Shown: positions 1-5,955 of the stretch, one piece after another
How the letters are laid out: each line of letters starts with the position of its first letter
How positions within the stretch are numbered: the first letter of the stretch is position 1
Assembly (NCBI GenBank): GCA_937982605.1
Contig: CALJLC010000270.1
Span: 1-5,980, forward strand
Length of the DNA stretch: 5,980 nt
Source: an uncultured Gemmatimonadales bacterium
GTDB lineage: Bacteria; Gemmatimonadota; Gemmatimonadetes; Longimicrobiales; Gaopeijiaceae
Reading direction: 5' to 3'
Translations under genes and position numbers: made by a program
Notes under the pieces: generated by a model
Told to the model about the DNA's origin: nothing
Seen by the model: the letters and a program-made list of their open reading frames with translations, nothing else
Databases searched by the model: none

Positions 1-1255
1 CGGCGGCTGCGCCGCCGGCGGTCCCCGGCTCGGTGCCTTCCACGGGGTCACCCGGCTCGACGGGGTCACCGGGGTAGCCGGGATCGGCCTCGGCGACCGT
101 CGGATCCGGGGACTCGGGGGCGGAGGCCACCGCCACCGCCGCCGCGGCCTCGGCGGCCGCCGCCTCGGCCCGGATCCGCCGGGCCTCCTGACTGAGGTAG
201 TCGACCGAGTGGGTGCCGAGCTCGCCGAGGTCGTAGACGAAGGTGAAGGGCCGGGACGTGTCGATCTCGCCTCCGACGAGCATGAGGCCGACGAGCGTCG
301 CCTCACCCGACACGACGCCCCCGGAGGGCAGCCCGAGCGACACCACCTGCCCCGGGTCGACCGTCACCGTGTCTCCCTCCTGCACCAGCGACCATCCCTG
401 CTGCCGGAAGAGCCGGAGCCTCGACCCGTCGATCGCGTAGAGCATGAGGTGCTCCGCCCCACCCCTCCGCTCGGCGGAGCGCAATGCGCGCTCGAAGAGC
501 TGCGGCCCGAAGAAGTACTCGCCGAGCCGCTCGTTCTCGATGTACGCGAGCGCGATCCCCGCGGAGCCCTCGCCCGGCTCGGTGACCTCGAAGCGCTGCA
601 CCACCCCGAGCTGCCGGAGCTCGAACCACGACCGGCCGACCGGGTCCACGAGGTCCGCGCCCGCAGCGAACTCCGGCGCCGTCCCGTACGCGGCCGCCAC
701 GCGACGCGAAGCGTCACGCACGCCTCGGGAGAGCGCGCGCACGCTGATCGACACGCGGGAGATCCCCTCCACGTCGTCCCAGAGGAGAAAGGGATCGCCG
801 ATGTGCTTGCCCCGGAACTGCTCCTGGAAGCCCGGCCTGCGGAGGAAGTCGCCCATGGAGCGCATGTACGACTCCATGTAGTCGGTCACCCGGACGCCGG
901 TGATCGTCCCGTCCGGCCGCACCCCCACGAGGGCCTCGATGGGCCCGCTGTAGCCGAACTGCTCCGGGGGGAGGTCCGAGGTCAGGAAGAGCCAGCCGTG
1001 CACGACCTCCGTCCCGTCCGCGTCGGTGCGCCAGGCGCGGACGACCGGCGGATCGCCCGACGGCTCCTCGAAACGGGTCGCCCCCGGCATGACCTCCCGC
1101 AGCAGGGCATCGGGGACGCCGCGGACCCGCTGTCCCTCCGCGGCGGCCGGAAGGGTCGCGACGAGCGCGAGGAACCCGAGGAGGCGGGGCGCACGGGAAC
1201 GGACCCGGCCCGGCGTGCGGGCGCCTCGAGGACCCCACCCGGGCTGACGCGACAT
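1..1255 (-). CDS. NosR-like FMN-binding membrane protein, N-terminal part (runs off left edge)
   Basis: About 418 residues are visible; the C-terminus lies beyond the window. The Arg-rich N-terminus with a hydrophobic stretch (residues 24-39, ending LPAAAEG) reads as a signal peptide. Residues 50-190 follow the N-terminal pattern of NosR: LLREVMPGATRFEE, a GDPPVVRAW stretch, GYSGPIEALVGVRPDGTITG, then the FMN-attachment region. Residues 240-352 match the rest of the NosR periplasmic module (IDTSRPFTFVYDLG). In NosR this module precedes membrane helices and 4Fe-4S ferredoxin domains that pass electrons to a periplasmic flavin; those parts would lie left of the window. Two oddities: the usual [ST]GAT attachment motif reads SRVS (residues 166-169), and residues 358-418 are an Ala/Glu-rich then Pro/Gly/Asp-rich linker. 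The ATG at 1255 is the first possible start because an in-frame TAA lies at 1265-1267; no Shine-Dalgarno is visible. A PceC/CprC-type or RnfG-like flavoprotein is possible. Without the C-terminus I do not assign nosR. Confidence 0.5.
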   Translation of the reverse strand, partial: MSRQPGWGPRGARTPGRVRSRAPRLLGFLALVATLPAAAEGQRVRGVPDALLREVMPGATRFEEPSGDPPVVRAWRTDADGTEVVHGWLFLTSDLPPEQFGYSGPIEALVGVRPDGTITGVRVTDYMESYMRSMGDFLRRPGFQEQFRGKHIGDPFLLWDDVEGISRVSISVRALSRGVRDASRRVAAAYGTAPEFAAGADLVDPVGRSWFELRQLGVVQRFEVTEPGEGSAGIALAYIENERLGEYFFGPQLFERALRSAERRGGAEHLMLYAIDGSRLRLFRQQGWSLVQEGDTVTVDPGQVVSLGLPSGGVVSGEATLVGLMLVGGEIDTSRPFTFVYDLGELGTHSVDYLSQEARRIRAEAAAAEAAAAVAVASAPESPDPTVAEADPGYPGDPVEPGDPVEGTEPGTAGGAAA

Positions 1256-1371
1256 GCCGCGAGGTTATCGGCGGCCCGCGCGGGCGGCAATCGGTCGGTC
1301 GGCCGGCCGCGCGCCGGGCTCGACGGGAGCACGGGCCCGCGGCGTGGCGCGCCGCGGGACCCGGGCTTCTC
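1256..1371. other. spacer between two minus-strand genes
   Basis: This 116-base gap separates the DUF4097 stop from the NosR-like start. It contains the hairpin at 1333-1362 and a 12-base perfect palindrome, GCCCGCGCGGGC, at 1274-1285, which lies 18 bases upstream of the NosR-like ATG. The hairpin and the size of the gap suggest the two genes are not tightly co-transcribed, so the NosR-like gene may have its own promoter. I cannot pick out a convincing -35/-10 pair. The absence of a Shine-Dalgarno before 1255 would fit a leaderless or weakly translated message. Confidence 0.5.
1333..1362 (-). terminator. GC-rich hairpin after DUF4097 gene, candidate terminator
   Basis: CCCGCGGCG (1336-1344) pairs perfectly with CGCCGCGGG (1350-1358) around a 5-base loop. 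Three further GC pairs (1333-1335 with 1360-1362) extend the stem past a single bulged A at 1359. The hairpin begins 9 bases beyond the DUF4097 stop codon on the minus strand, the usual place for a terminator. No T-run follows, so it may act with Rho or only protect the 3' end of the message. Confidence 0.5.
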
Positions 1372-2202
1372 CTACCGGACGGCTCTCCCGCTGGCGCGCA
1401 CGATGCGCACGCCCCCGTTCGTGGTGACCGCGCGAACGGTGGCCCCGCCCTCTCCCAGCGTGGTGGCGAGCCGGCGCCCGAGGCGTCCCTGCACGGTCAC
1501 GGGGAAGTCCAGGTGGATGCCGCCGTTGACCGTGCCCGTCTCCAGACGGGCGGAGTAGTCGACGGGCACCTCGAGCGTCACGCCCCCGTTCGTCGTCTCG
1601 ACGTCGAGCCCGTCACCGTCCCAGCTTCTGCCGTCCAGCTCGACGTGGAGGCCGCCGTTGGTGGTGCGCCCGGTGACGCGACCCGCCACGGCGCTCAGGT
1701 GGACCCCGCCGTTGAGGGCCTTGAAGTCGATGTCGCCCCGAACGTCGGCCACGGAGATCCCGCCGTTCATCGTCTCGATCCGGACGTCGGTCTCCCGCGG
1801 CACGAGGACCTCCCAGGAGACACCCCAGCTCTCGCGGCGCGCGGTGCCCGGGCCGTCGGCCTCGAGGCGCCCGTCGTCCATGGAGAGTCGGATCTCGTCG
1901 ACGATCTCCAGCGCGCGGGCTCCGTCCTCGGCCTGTGCCCACACCTTGGCGCGAACCGACACGCGGTCGCCGTTCCACCCCGTTACCTCGACGCCCCCGT
2001 TCCGGCCACCGTCGACGAAGAGCCGACCGGCGTCGGCGAAGTCCGCCTCGTACGTCTCGCAGACCCGCTCGGAGTCGCGGTTCCGCCAACGGTCCTCACA
2101 CCAGTCGTCGCCCGTGGCCGTCCACTGGGCCTTCGCCTCGCTGGCGCCGAGTCCCAGAAGCAGCAACGCCGCCGCCGCGGCACACGTCCTCGTCCCGATC
2201 AT
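1372..2202 (-). CDS. Exported DUF4097-family beta-repeat protein (putative adhesin)
   Basis: This 276-residue protein starts with a clear signal peptide, with hydrophobic residues 8-20 and a predicted cut after AKA (residue 25). The mature part is a ladder of short beta strands marked by NGG turns at residues 68, 146, 164, 182, 205, 226 and 262, each followed by alternating hydrophobic residues (GVEV, GISV, GVHL, GLHV, GVTL, GIHL, GVRI). The first three of the later run are exactly 18 residues apart. This is the pattern of the DUF4097/DUF4098 'putative adhesin' families, which are predicted to form a right-handed beta helix; their molecular role is not established. Two cysteines in the mature N-terminal part (C35, C48) could form a disulfide. 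The start is supported by AGAGGA at 2209-2214, six bases from the ATG. The gene is divergent from the EEP lipoprotein gene. The family call is firm; adhesion is only a family label. Confidence 0.88.
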   Translation of the reverse strand: MIGTRTCAAAAALLLLGLGASEAKAQWTATGDDWCEDRWRNRDSERVCETYEADFADAGRLFVDGGRNGGVEVTGWNGDRVSVRAKVWAQAEDGARALEIVDEIRLSMDDGRLEADGPGTARRESWGVSWEVLVPRETDVRIETMNGGISVADVRGDIDFKALNGGVHLSAVAGRVTGRTTNGGLHVELDGRSWDGDGLDVETTNGGVTLEVPVDYSARLETGTVNGGIHLDFPVTVQGRLGRRLATTLGEGGATVRAVTTNGGVRIVRASGRAVR

Positions 2203-2208
2203 CGTCGA

Positions 2209-2214
2209 TCCTCT
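2209..2214 (-). promoter_or_regulatory. ribosome binding site of DUF4097 gene
   Basis: AGAGGA on the minus strand lies six bases before the ATG at 2202. It supports that start. Confidence 0.7.
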
Positions 2215-2360
2215 CGCTCAGGGTTGCACCGAAGAGTCAGACAGGTCGTGAGCCGACGAGGTTGCAGCGTCTACGCAGGCGTCACACGGGCCTACGTCAC
2301 CCTGCGTAGGGCCGGTCCGCGGCCCCGCCGGCACGTTGGAGGCGCATTCGACACCCCCGA

Positions 2361-2366
2361 AGGAGG
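2361..2366 (+). promoter_or_regulatory. ribosome binding site of EEP lipoprotein gene
   Basis: A full AGGAGG lies seven bases before the ATG at 2374. It decides the start: the reading frame stays open far upstream (to 1513), but that part runs antisense through the DUF4097 gene. Confidence 0.85.
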
Positions 2367-2373
2367 AGCCCCC

Positions 2374-3594
2374 ATGACCCCATCCCATCGCCAACTCCTC
2401 GCGCTCGGTCTCACCGCGCTCGCCGTCGGCGCCTGTACCGACGAGCCGCAGGTCACCGAGCCGATCGGGCCCGAAGCCGGGATCGTCTCCGGCGCGTCGG
2501 GCATCGCCTCCCGGACCAGCGTCTACACGCACAACCTCCTCCTCGGAGGCGACACCGGCCCGCTCTTCAGCCTGGATCTGTCGAGCCCGGAGGGTCTGCC
2601 CCAGGTGATCGCCGCCGCGGCGACGTTCTACGCCCAGGTGCAGGCGAGCAACATCCCCGAGCGGGCCGCGGCGTTCGTGGACTACATCGAGCGCAATCGA
2701 CCCGAGGTCGTGGGCCTCCAGGAGGCGACCGGCTACGTGGAGGGCTCGCTCTTCCTCGGAGACTTCTCCTTCACCCCCGCGGCGCCCGGACCGGACCTCC
2801 TGGCGTCGGTGATGGCGGAGATCGCCGCGCGTGGCCTGCCCTACTCGATCGCGGGCGTGCAGCCGACCACGGCCATCGCGCTTCCCGTCGGGCCACCCGA
2901 CGCGGCCTTCGTCGCGCCAGCCATCGGCGTCCAGGATCGGGTCGTCATGCTGAGGCGGGACGACGTCGACCCGGTGTCGACCGCGAGCGGGCTCTTCGCC
3001 GCGCGCCTCCCGCTCGGTCCGGCGGACGTCGTGCGCGGCTGGGTCTCGATGACCGTCGATCGTGACGGCACGCCGTGGCACTACGTGACCACGCACCTCG
3101 AGACGCAGGGCAGCCCGGACCCCGCCTCCGGCGTTCCGTACTTCATCCGCCAGGTCCACGACGGACAGGCGCTGGAGCTCCAGGCGATGCTGGCCGCCAA
3201 CGACGGCGTGACCGTGCTGATGGGCGATCTCAACTCCGACGCCGAGGCGGAGCCGGGCGAGCCGTCGCACACGGATACGTACGCCAACCTCGTGGGTGCC
3301 GGCTGGGTCGACGTCTGGGAGGCCGCACCGCACCCTCGCCGAGCGAGGGGCTACACCTGCTGCTCGGTGGACGGCCCGGAGCCCCGGACGCCGGACGAGC
3401 GCATCGACTTCGTGCTCGTCCGCGGTGAAGGCCTCACCGGGGACTTCTCGGACGACCACACCCTCTACCGTGCGCGCGTCGTGGGCACGCGGCGCCTCGA
3501 CCGGACGCCCTCCGGCCTGTGGCCGTCCGACCACGGCGGGATCGTCGCGACGATCCGGCAGATCCGTCGGCACAAGAGCGACTGGCGCCACTGA
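2374..3594 (+). CDS. Lipoprotein of the endonuclease/exonuclease/phosphatase (EEP) superfamily
   Basis: This 406-residue protein is a predicted metal-dependent phosphodiesterase or phosphatase. Its N-terminus is a lipoprotein signal with a lipobox ending VGAC, so Cys21 is the likely lipidated residue, followed by a flexible acidic/proline stretch. The EEP motifs appear in order: YTHNLLLGG (51-59), VGLQEA with the metal-binding Glu117, the catalytic-site TTHLE (239-243, His241), MGDLNS (283-288, Asp285 and Asn287), ERIDFVLVR (342-350) and the terminal WPSDHG (383-388, Asp386 and His387). The 'NLxLGxD' opening and the TCC motif (328-330) resemble a subgroup I recall from actinobacterial and gemmatimonadotal genomes; its substrate is not known to me and could be nucleic acid, sugar phosphate or phospholipid. 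All catalytic residues are present, so the enzyme should be active, anchored at a membrane facing the periplasm or the outside. The gene is monocistronic, with a hairpin terminator 22 bases downstream. Confidence 0.9.
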   Translation: MTPSHRQLLALGLTALAVGACTDEPQVTEPIGPEAGIVSGASGIASRTSVYTHNLLLGGDTGPLFSLDLSSPEGLPQVIAAAATFYAQVQASNIPERAAAFVDYIERNRPEVVGLQEATGYVEGSLFLGDFSFTPAAPGPDLLASVMAEIAARGLPYSIAGVQPTTAIALPVGPPDAAFVAPAIGVQDRVVMLRRDDVDPVSTASGLFAARLPLGPADVVRGWVSMTVDRDGTPWHYVTTHLETQGSPDPASGVPYFIRQVHDGQALELQAMLAANDGVTVLMGDLNSDAEAEPGEPSHTDTYANLVGAGWVDVWEAAPHPRRARGYTCCSVDGPEPRTPDERIDFVLVRGEGLTGDFSDDHTLYRARVVGTRRLDRTPSGLWPSDHGGIVATIRQIRRHKSDWRH

Positions 3595-3616
3595 CCCCTC
3601 CCCCCCGGGCGAAGGA

Positions 3617-3642
3617 GGTCTGTCCGGATGGACGGGCAGACC
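3617..3642. terminator. first hairpin of convergent spacer
   Basis: GGTCTGTCC (3617-3625) pairs with GGGCAGACC (3634-3642) through nine pairs including one G-U, around an 8-base loop. It abuts the next hairpin without a gap. An alternative smaller hairpin, GTCC-GGAT-GGAC (3622-3633), competes with it. It probably supports termination or 3'-end stability for the plus-strand EEP gene. Confidence 0.45.
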
Positions 3643-3674
3643 CGGAGGGGGCGCGCTCCGGCGCGCCCCCTCCG
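3643..3674. terminator. strong hairpin with UNCG tetraloop, shared terminator of convergent genes
   Basis: A perfect 14-bp stem runs from 3643-3656 to 3661-3674 (CGGAGGGGGCGCGC and its complement) around the loop TCCG. Read as plus-strand RNA, the loop is c(UCCG)g, a member of the very stable cUNCGg tetraloop family; the minus-strand loop (CGGA) is not special, which points to the EEP gene as the main client. The hairpin lies 48 bases after the EEP stop and 71 bases after the M28 stop on the other strand. No T-run follows on either side, as is common at high GC. Confidence 0.65.
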
Positions 3675-3745
3675 TCGCTGGGCCCGGCCGGCGGCGCGCG
3701 GGTCGCGTCGACCGATCCGGCGCGAACGCGGCCCGGGCCCGACCC

Positions 3746-5371
3746 TCAGTTCTGGTAGCTGCGCCGCGGCGGCCGGCAGCTCGGCCACTGCCCCGTGGCG
3801 CTCGACGCCATGGTGCGGCGGTTCACACGCTGCGGCCCTTCGAGGCGGTCGGGAAGCTCACGGGTCTCGCGCGAGACGCGCTCCGGATCTTCCGACGCCA
3901 TGTACGCCACCATCGCCGCCAGCGTCGCGTTGTTGCGCAGATCGTCGAAGACGATCTTGTCGAAGGTGTCGATGCCGGTGTGCCAGGTGTACTGCCGGTA
4001 GTCCGGGTAGTTCGACTGGAAACGGAACGCGGGCGCGGGCTTGCAGATGAACGACATGTGGTCGCTGCCGCCCGACTCGGGCATGCCCGGGATATCGAGC
4101 TCGATGTGGTCGGTGATCTGGTTGGGGATCGCCGAGAACCAGCGCGCGAAGTGCTCGCCGGCTCCGGTGAAGCCCATCATCCGGATGTAGTCGACCCGCC
4201 AGGTGCCGTTGTCCTGGTTGAACGCGGCCTGGAGGCCGTCCACGACCTCCGGGTTGTCGGCCGCGTACGCCGTGGAGCCGATCAGCCCCTGCTCCTCGGC
4301 GCCCCAGTGGCCCACGACGATCGTCCGTCGGGGGTTCGGGTAGGCCGTCTTCAGGATTCGCATCGCCTCGAGCATCATGATCGTGCCGGTGCCGTTGTCG
4401 GTCGCGCCCGAGGCGCCGTCCCAGGAGTCGAGGTGTGCGCCCAGCATGACGTACTCGTCGGGCAGCTCGCTGCCCGGGATCGTAGCGACGACGTTGAAGG
4501 CCGGCACCTCGCCGAGGAACTCCGCCTCGGCCTCGACCCGAACGCGGGGCGACTGCCCGTTCGCGGCGAGCCGGGCCACCAGGCCGTAGTCCTCACAGCG
4601 GAGCTGGATGCTGGGCATCTCGGTCGTGCTGGAGTCGAAGATCTTGTCCGCGCCCCACCCGTCCGACCAGTTCGCCCGGAAAACGCCCGCCGCACCCGCG
4701 GCCTCGAGGCGGCGGGCGATCTCGTCCTCGAGCGCCCCGGCGCTGCCCCGGGCCTGGCCGAGGGCGGCCAGCATCGACCGGCCCCACGCGCTCTCCGACT
4801 CGGCCCGGTCCGCCTGCATGCGGGCATACGAGTCCGCCGTGGCATGCGCCTCCCACGACTCGGGAGCCCGACACGTCGGCTCGGGGAAGGAGATCGCCAC
4901 GAACCGACCCCGTGCTTCGGGGAGCCAGGCCTCGAACTGGGCGGCGCTCGAGAAGGTCGGGAGGATCAGGACGTCGGCCTCCACCGGGCCGTCCGTGCCA
5001 CCGCTCCACGCGAGCATCATGCCCTCGAGCGTCCGCACGCGGGGCGCGATCAGGTCCACGTGCGTGATTCCCCGCTCCCAGCCCCGCCAGGTGCCGTACT
5101 CCTGCTTCTCGGCCTCGACACCCCACGAGGCGTACGTGGACAGGAGCCAGTCGCCCGCCGCCTCGTACTGCGGTGTCCCCGTCAGCCGGGGGCCGATCGA
5201 GTCGAGAAGGACCTGTGCGAGCGGGTAGGCCTGCGAGCCGTCCCCCATGCCCTCGGACCACATCCGCCGGATCACGGGATCGTCGGTGGGGAACGTCTGG
5301 GCGGACGTCGGCGCCGCGACCGTCGTGAGTGCCAGGGCGAGCGCGGGTGCACAGAGCCACGTCTTGGTCAT
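3746..5371 (-). CDS. Secreted M28-family zinc metallopeptidase (carboxypeptidase Q-like)
   Basis: This 541-residue exported peptidase has a signal peptide at residues 1-24 (cut near PTSA|Q). Residues 45-130 form the first part of the peptidase fold (DSIGPRLTGTPQYEAAGDWL). Residues of about 130-290 are a long insert resembling a protease-associated (PA) domain. The catalytic core follows, with the full set of co-catalytic zinc ligands: His313 (GAHLDSWDG), bridging Asp325 (GATDNGTG), Glu360 with general base Glu359 (GAEEQGLIGS), Asp387 (NQDNG) and His464 (YTWHTGIDT). Such enzymes remove single amino acids or dipeptides from peptides. Residues 500-541 are a basic, proline-rich tail without recognisable fold. 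The start is the ATG at 5371, preceded by GGAG five bases away; the frame is open to 5428, but that would put 19 charged residues before the signal peptide. The gene converges with the EEP lipoprotein gene. Exact substrate is unknown. Confidence 0.93.
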   Translation of the reverse strand: MTKTWLCAPALALALTTVAAPTSAQTFPTDDPVIRRMWSEGMGDGSQAYPLAQVLLDSIGPRLTGTPQYEAAGDWLLSTYASWGVEAEKQEYGTWRGWERGITHVDLIAPRVRTLEGMMLAWSGGTDGPVEADVLILPTFSSAAQFEAWLPEARGRFVAISFPEPTCRAPESWEAHATADSYARMQADRAESESAWGRSMLAALGQARGSAGALEDEIARRLEAAGAAGVFRANWSDGWGADKIFDSSTTEMPSIQLRCEDYGLVARLAANGQSPRVRVEAEAEFLGEVPAFNVVATIPGSELPDEYVMLGAHLDSWDGASGATDNGTGTIMMLEAMRILKTAYPNPRRTIVVGHWGAEEQGLIGSTAYAADNPEVVDGLQAAFNQDNGTWRVDYIRMMGFTGAGEHFARWFSAIPNQITDHIELDIPGMPESGGSDHMSFICKPAPAFRFQSNYPDYRQYTWHTGIDTFDKIVFDDLRNNATLAAMVAYMASEDPERVSRETRELPDRLEGPQRVNRRTMASSATGQWPSCRPPRRSYQN

Positions 5372-5376
5372 GCCTT

Positions 5377-5380
5377 CTCC
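5377..5380 (-). promoter_or_regulatory. ribosome binding site of M28 peptidase gene
   Basis: GGAG on the minus strand lies five bases before the ATG at 5371. It supports the short start with an intact signal peptide. Confidence 0.65.
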
Positions 5381-5398
5381 GTTCGCTTCGTGGTGCGT

Positions 5399-5417
5399 GC
5401 GCCGGGCGGCCCGGCGC
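5399..5417. repeat. 19-base palindrome upstream of M28 gene
   Basis: GCGCCGGGC (5399-5407) and GCCCGGCGC (5409-5417) are exact reverse complements around one central G. The palindrome lies 27 bases upstream of the peptidase ATG. With so short a centre it suits a dimeric regulator site in DNA, or a 5'-leader hairpin if the central bases open. GC-rich palindromes do arise by chance in such DNA. Confidence 0.4.
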
Positions 5418-5511
5418 GATCGAGGCAATCTACTCCGCCTGAGCCGAATCGTCCCCGCCTCCGGTGAAGCCCCTCGAGCGACCGATGAAACGAAGCGAGG
5501 GGGGATCCACG

Positions 5512-5955
5512 ATGGGGAGGGCGATGGAAGGCTGGCTGGGCACGCTGCGGCAGGCGGCGATGCTCGGGCTCTCGGGGTTCATGCTCATGAGCTCGCTCGC
5601 GGCGCTCGGCGCAGCCGCGCGGCGCCCGCCGGCCGACGAGATCGTGGCGACTCCGGCCACGTGGAAGGACGGCAGCGACCAGCTGGTGCGACCGGACCGG
5701 ATGCCCCCCGCCACGACGGCACCGTGCACCGCCCCGGCCGAGGCCGGATCGGTGGAGACCCGAGCGGTCGGTGCGGAGCGTCAGCTCGGCCGCGCGGCCC
5801 GCAAGAGCCCCCTGGCTTCGGATACCGTGGGGTGCGCGTCGCCCAGGCGCTCCACGAGGAGCGACTCGACGTCCTCCAGCAGCGTCGCGGCCTCGCCCCG
5901 GCGACCGGCCTCGAGGAGGAGACGGGCGGACTCGAGCGTGGCGCCCGTCGCGTAG
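5512..5955 (+). CDS. possible small exported or membrane-anchored hypothetical protein
   Basis: I do not recognise this ORF. From the ATG at 5512 it would encode 147 residues. A G-rich Shine-Dalgarno-like run (5497-5505) lies six bases upstream. Residues 8-37 (from WLGTLRQAAML) contain a hydrophobic segment rich in Leu, Met and Ala that could be a signal peptide or single membrane anchor. My hand count for the 74 codons at 5524-5745 gives about 72% GC at position 1, 64% at position 2 and 93% at position 3, a coding-like order that favours plus over the minus frame sharing the same third positions. Against it: the only stop is at 5953-5955, so its last 175 bases run antisense through the TPR gene, where the translation turns Ser/Arg-rich and shadow-like. 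A real gene may end earlier through a frameshift, may be a remnant, or may not exist. Other possible starts are the GTG at 5464 and the ATGs at 5485 and 5524. Confidence 0.28.
   Translation: MGRAMEGWLGTLRQAAMLGLSGFMLMSSLAALGAAARRPPADEIVATPATWKDGSDQLVRPDRMPPATTAPCTAPAEAGSVETRAVGAERQLGRAARKSPLASDTVGCASPRRSTRSDSTSSSSVAASPRRPASRRRRADSSVAPVA

Larger units (their letters stand above)
2203..2373. promoter_or_regulatory. divergent promoter region with 9+9 inverted repeat
   Basis: These 171 bases lie between the start codons of the DUF4097 gene (minus) and the EEP lipoprotein gene (plus), so promoters for both should be here. A perfect inverted repeat, CTACGCAGG (2271-2279) and CCTGCGTAG (2301-2309), is separated by 21 bases. 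Its centre near 2290 is about equally far from both start codons. The 21-base spacer also holds two direct copies of GTCAC (2281-2285 and 2296-2300). The layout suits an operator shared by both promoters, but I could not identify matching -35/-10 boxes. Confidence 0.5.
5372..5780. other. 409-base region between M28 start and TPR-gene stop
   Basis: Both flanking genes are on the minus strand. The part nearest the peptidase holds a 19-base GC palindrome (5399-5417) and, on the minus strand, a -10-like TAGATT (5427-5432) without a clear -35 partner. The remainder is open in one plus frame from 5464 and one minus frame (5430-5729), which share the same third codon positions. The plus frame is the better candidate and is listed separately. 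If it is real, 5372-5511 is a second divergent promoter region. Confidence 0.45.

Noticed and set aside
209..1558. 449-residue plus-strand ORF opposite the NosR-like gene
   Set aside because: It runs antisense across the NosR-like gene and into the end of DUF4097, and its composition is Arg/Pro/His/Glu-rich with no family motif. It is a shadow produced by high GC.
1400..2010. Recurring CCGCCGTT / CCCCCGTTC words that look like a dispersed DNA repeat
   Set aside because: They are the codons of the NGG turns in the DUF4097 protein, so the repeat belongs to the protein and not to a CRISPR or mobile element.
1513..2373. Upstream extension of the EEP lipoprotein frame
   Set aside because: It is antisense to the DUF4097 gene. 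The AGGAGG site and lipoprotein signal place the true start at 2374.
2218..3591. 457-residue minus-strand ORF opposite the EEP gene
   Set aside because: The plus strand encodes all EEP catalytic motifs in order. The minus ORF is Arg/Val/His/Gly-rich without recognisable features.
5372..5428. Longer N-terminus of the M28 peptidase from an ATG at 5428
   Set aside because: It would place 19 mostly charged residues in front of a normal signal peptide and has no better ribosome site than the start at 5371.
3296..5467. 723-residue plus-strand ORF opposite the M28 gene
   Set aside because: The minus strand carries a complete zinc-ligand set and a signal peptide. The plus translation is a low-information shadow that also starts inside the EEP gene.
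5470..5502. CCCCTCG ... CGAGGGG inverted repeat as a regulatory hairpin
   Set aside because: A 7-bp stem with a 19-base loop is within chance expectation at this GC content and has no supporting context.
5430..5729. 99-residue minus-strand ORF between the TPR and M28 genes
   Set aside because: It has a Ser/Pro/Gly/Arg-rich composition, no ribosome site that I can see, and codon-position GC that fits the opposite strand better.
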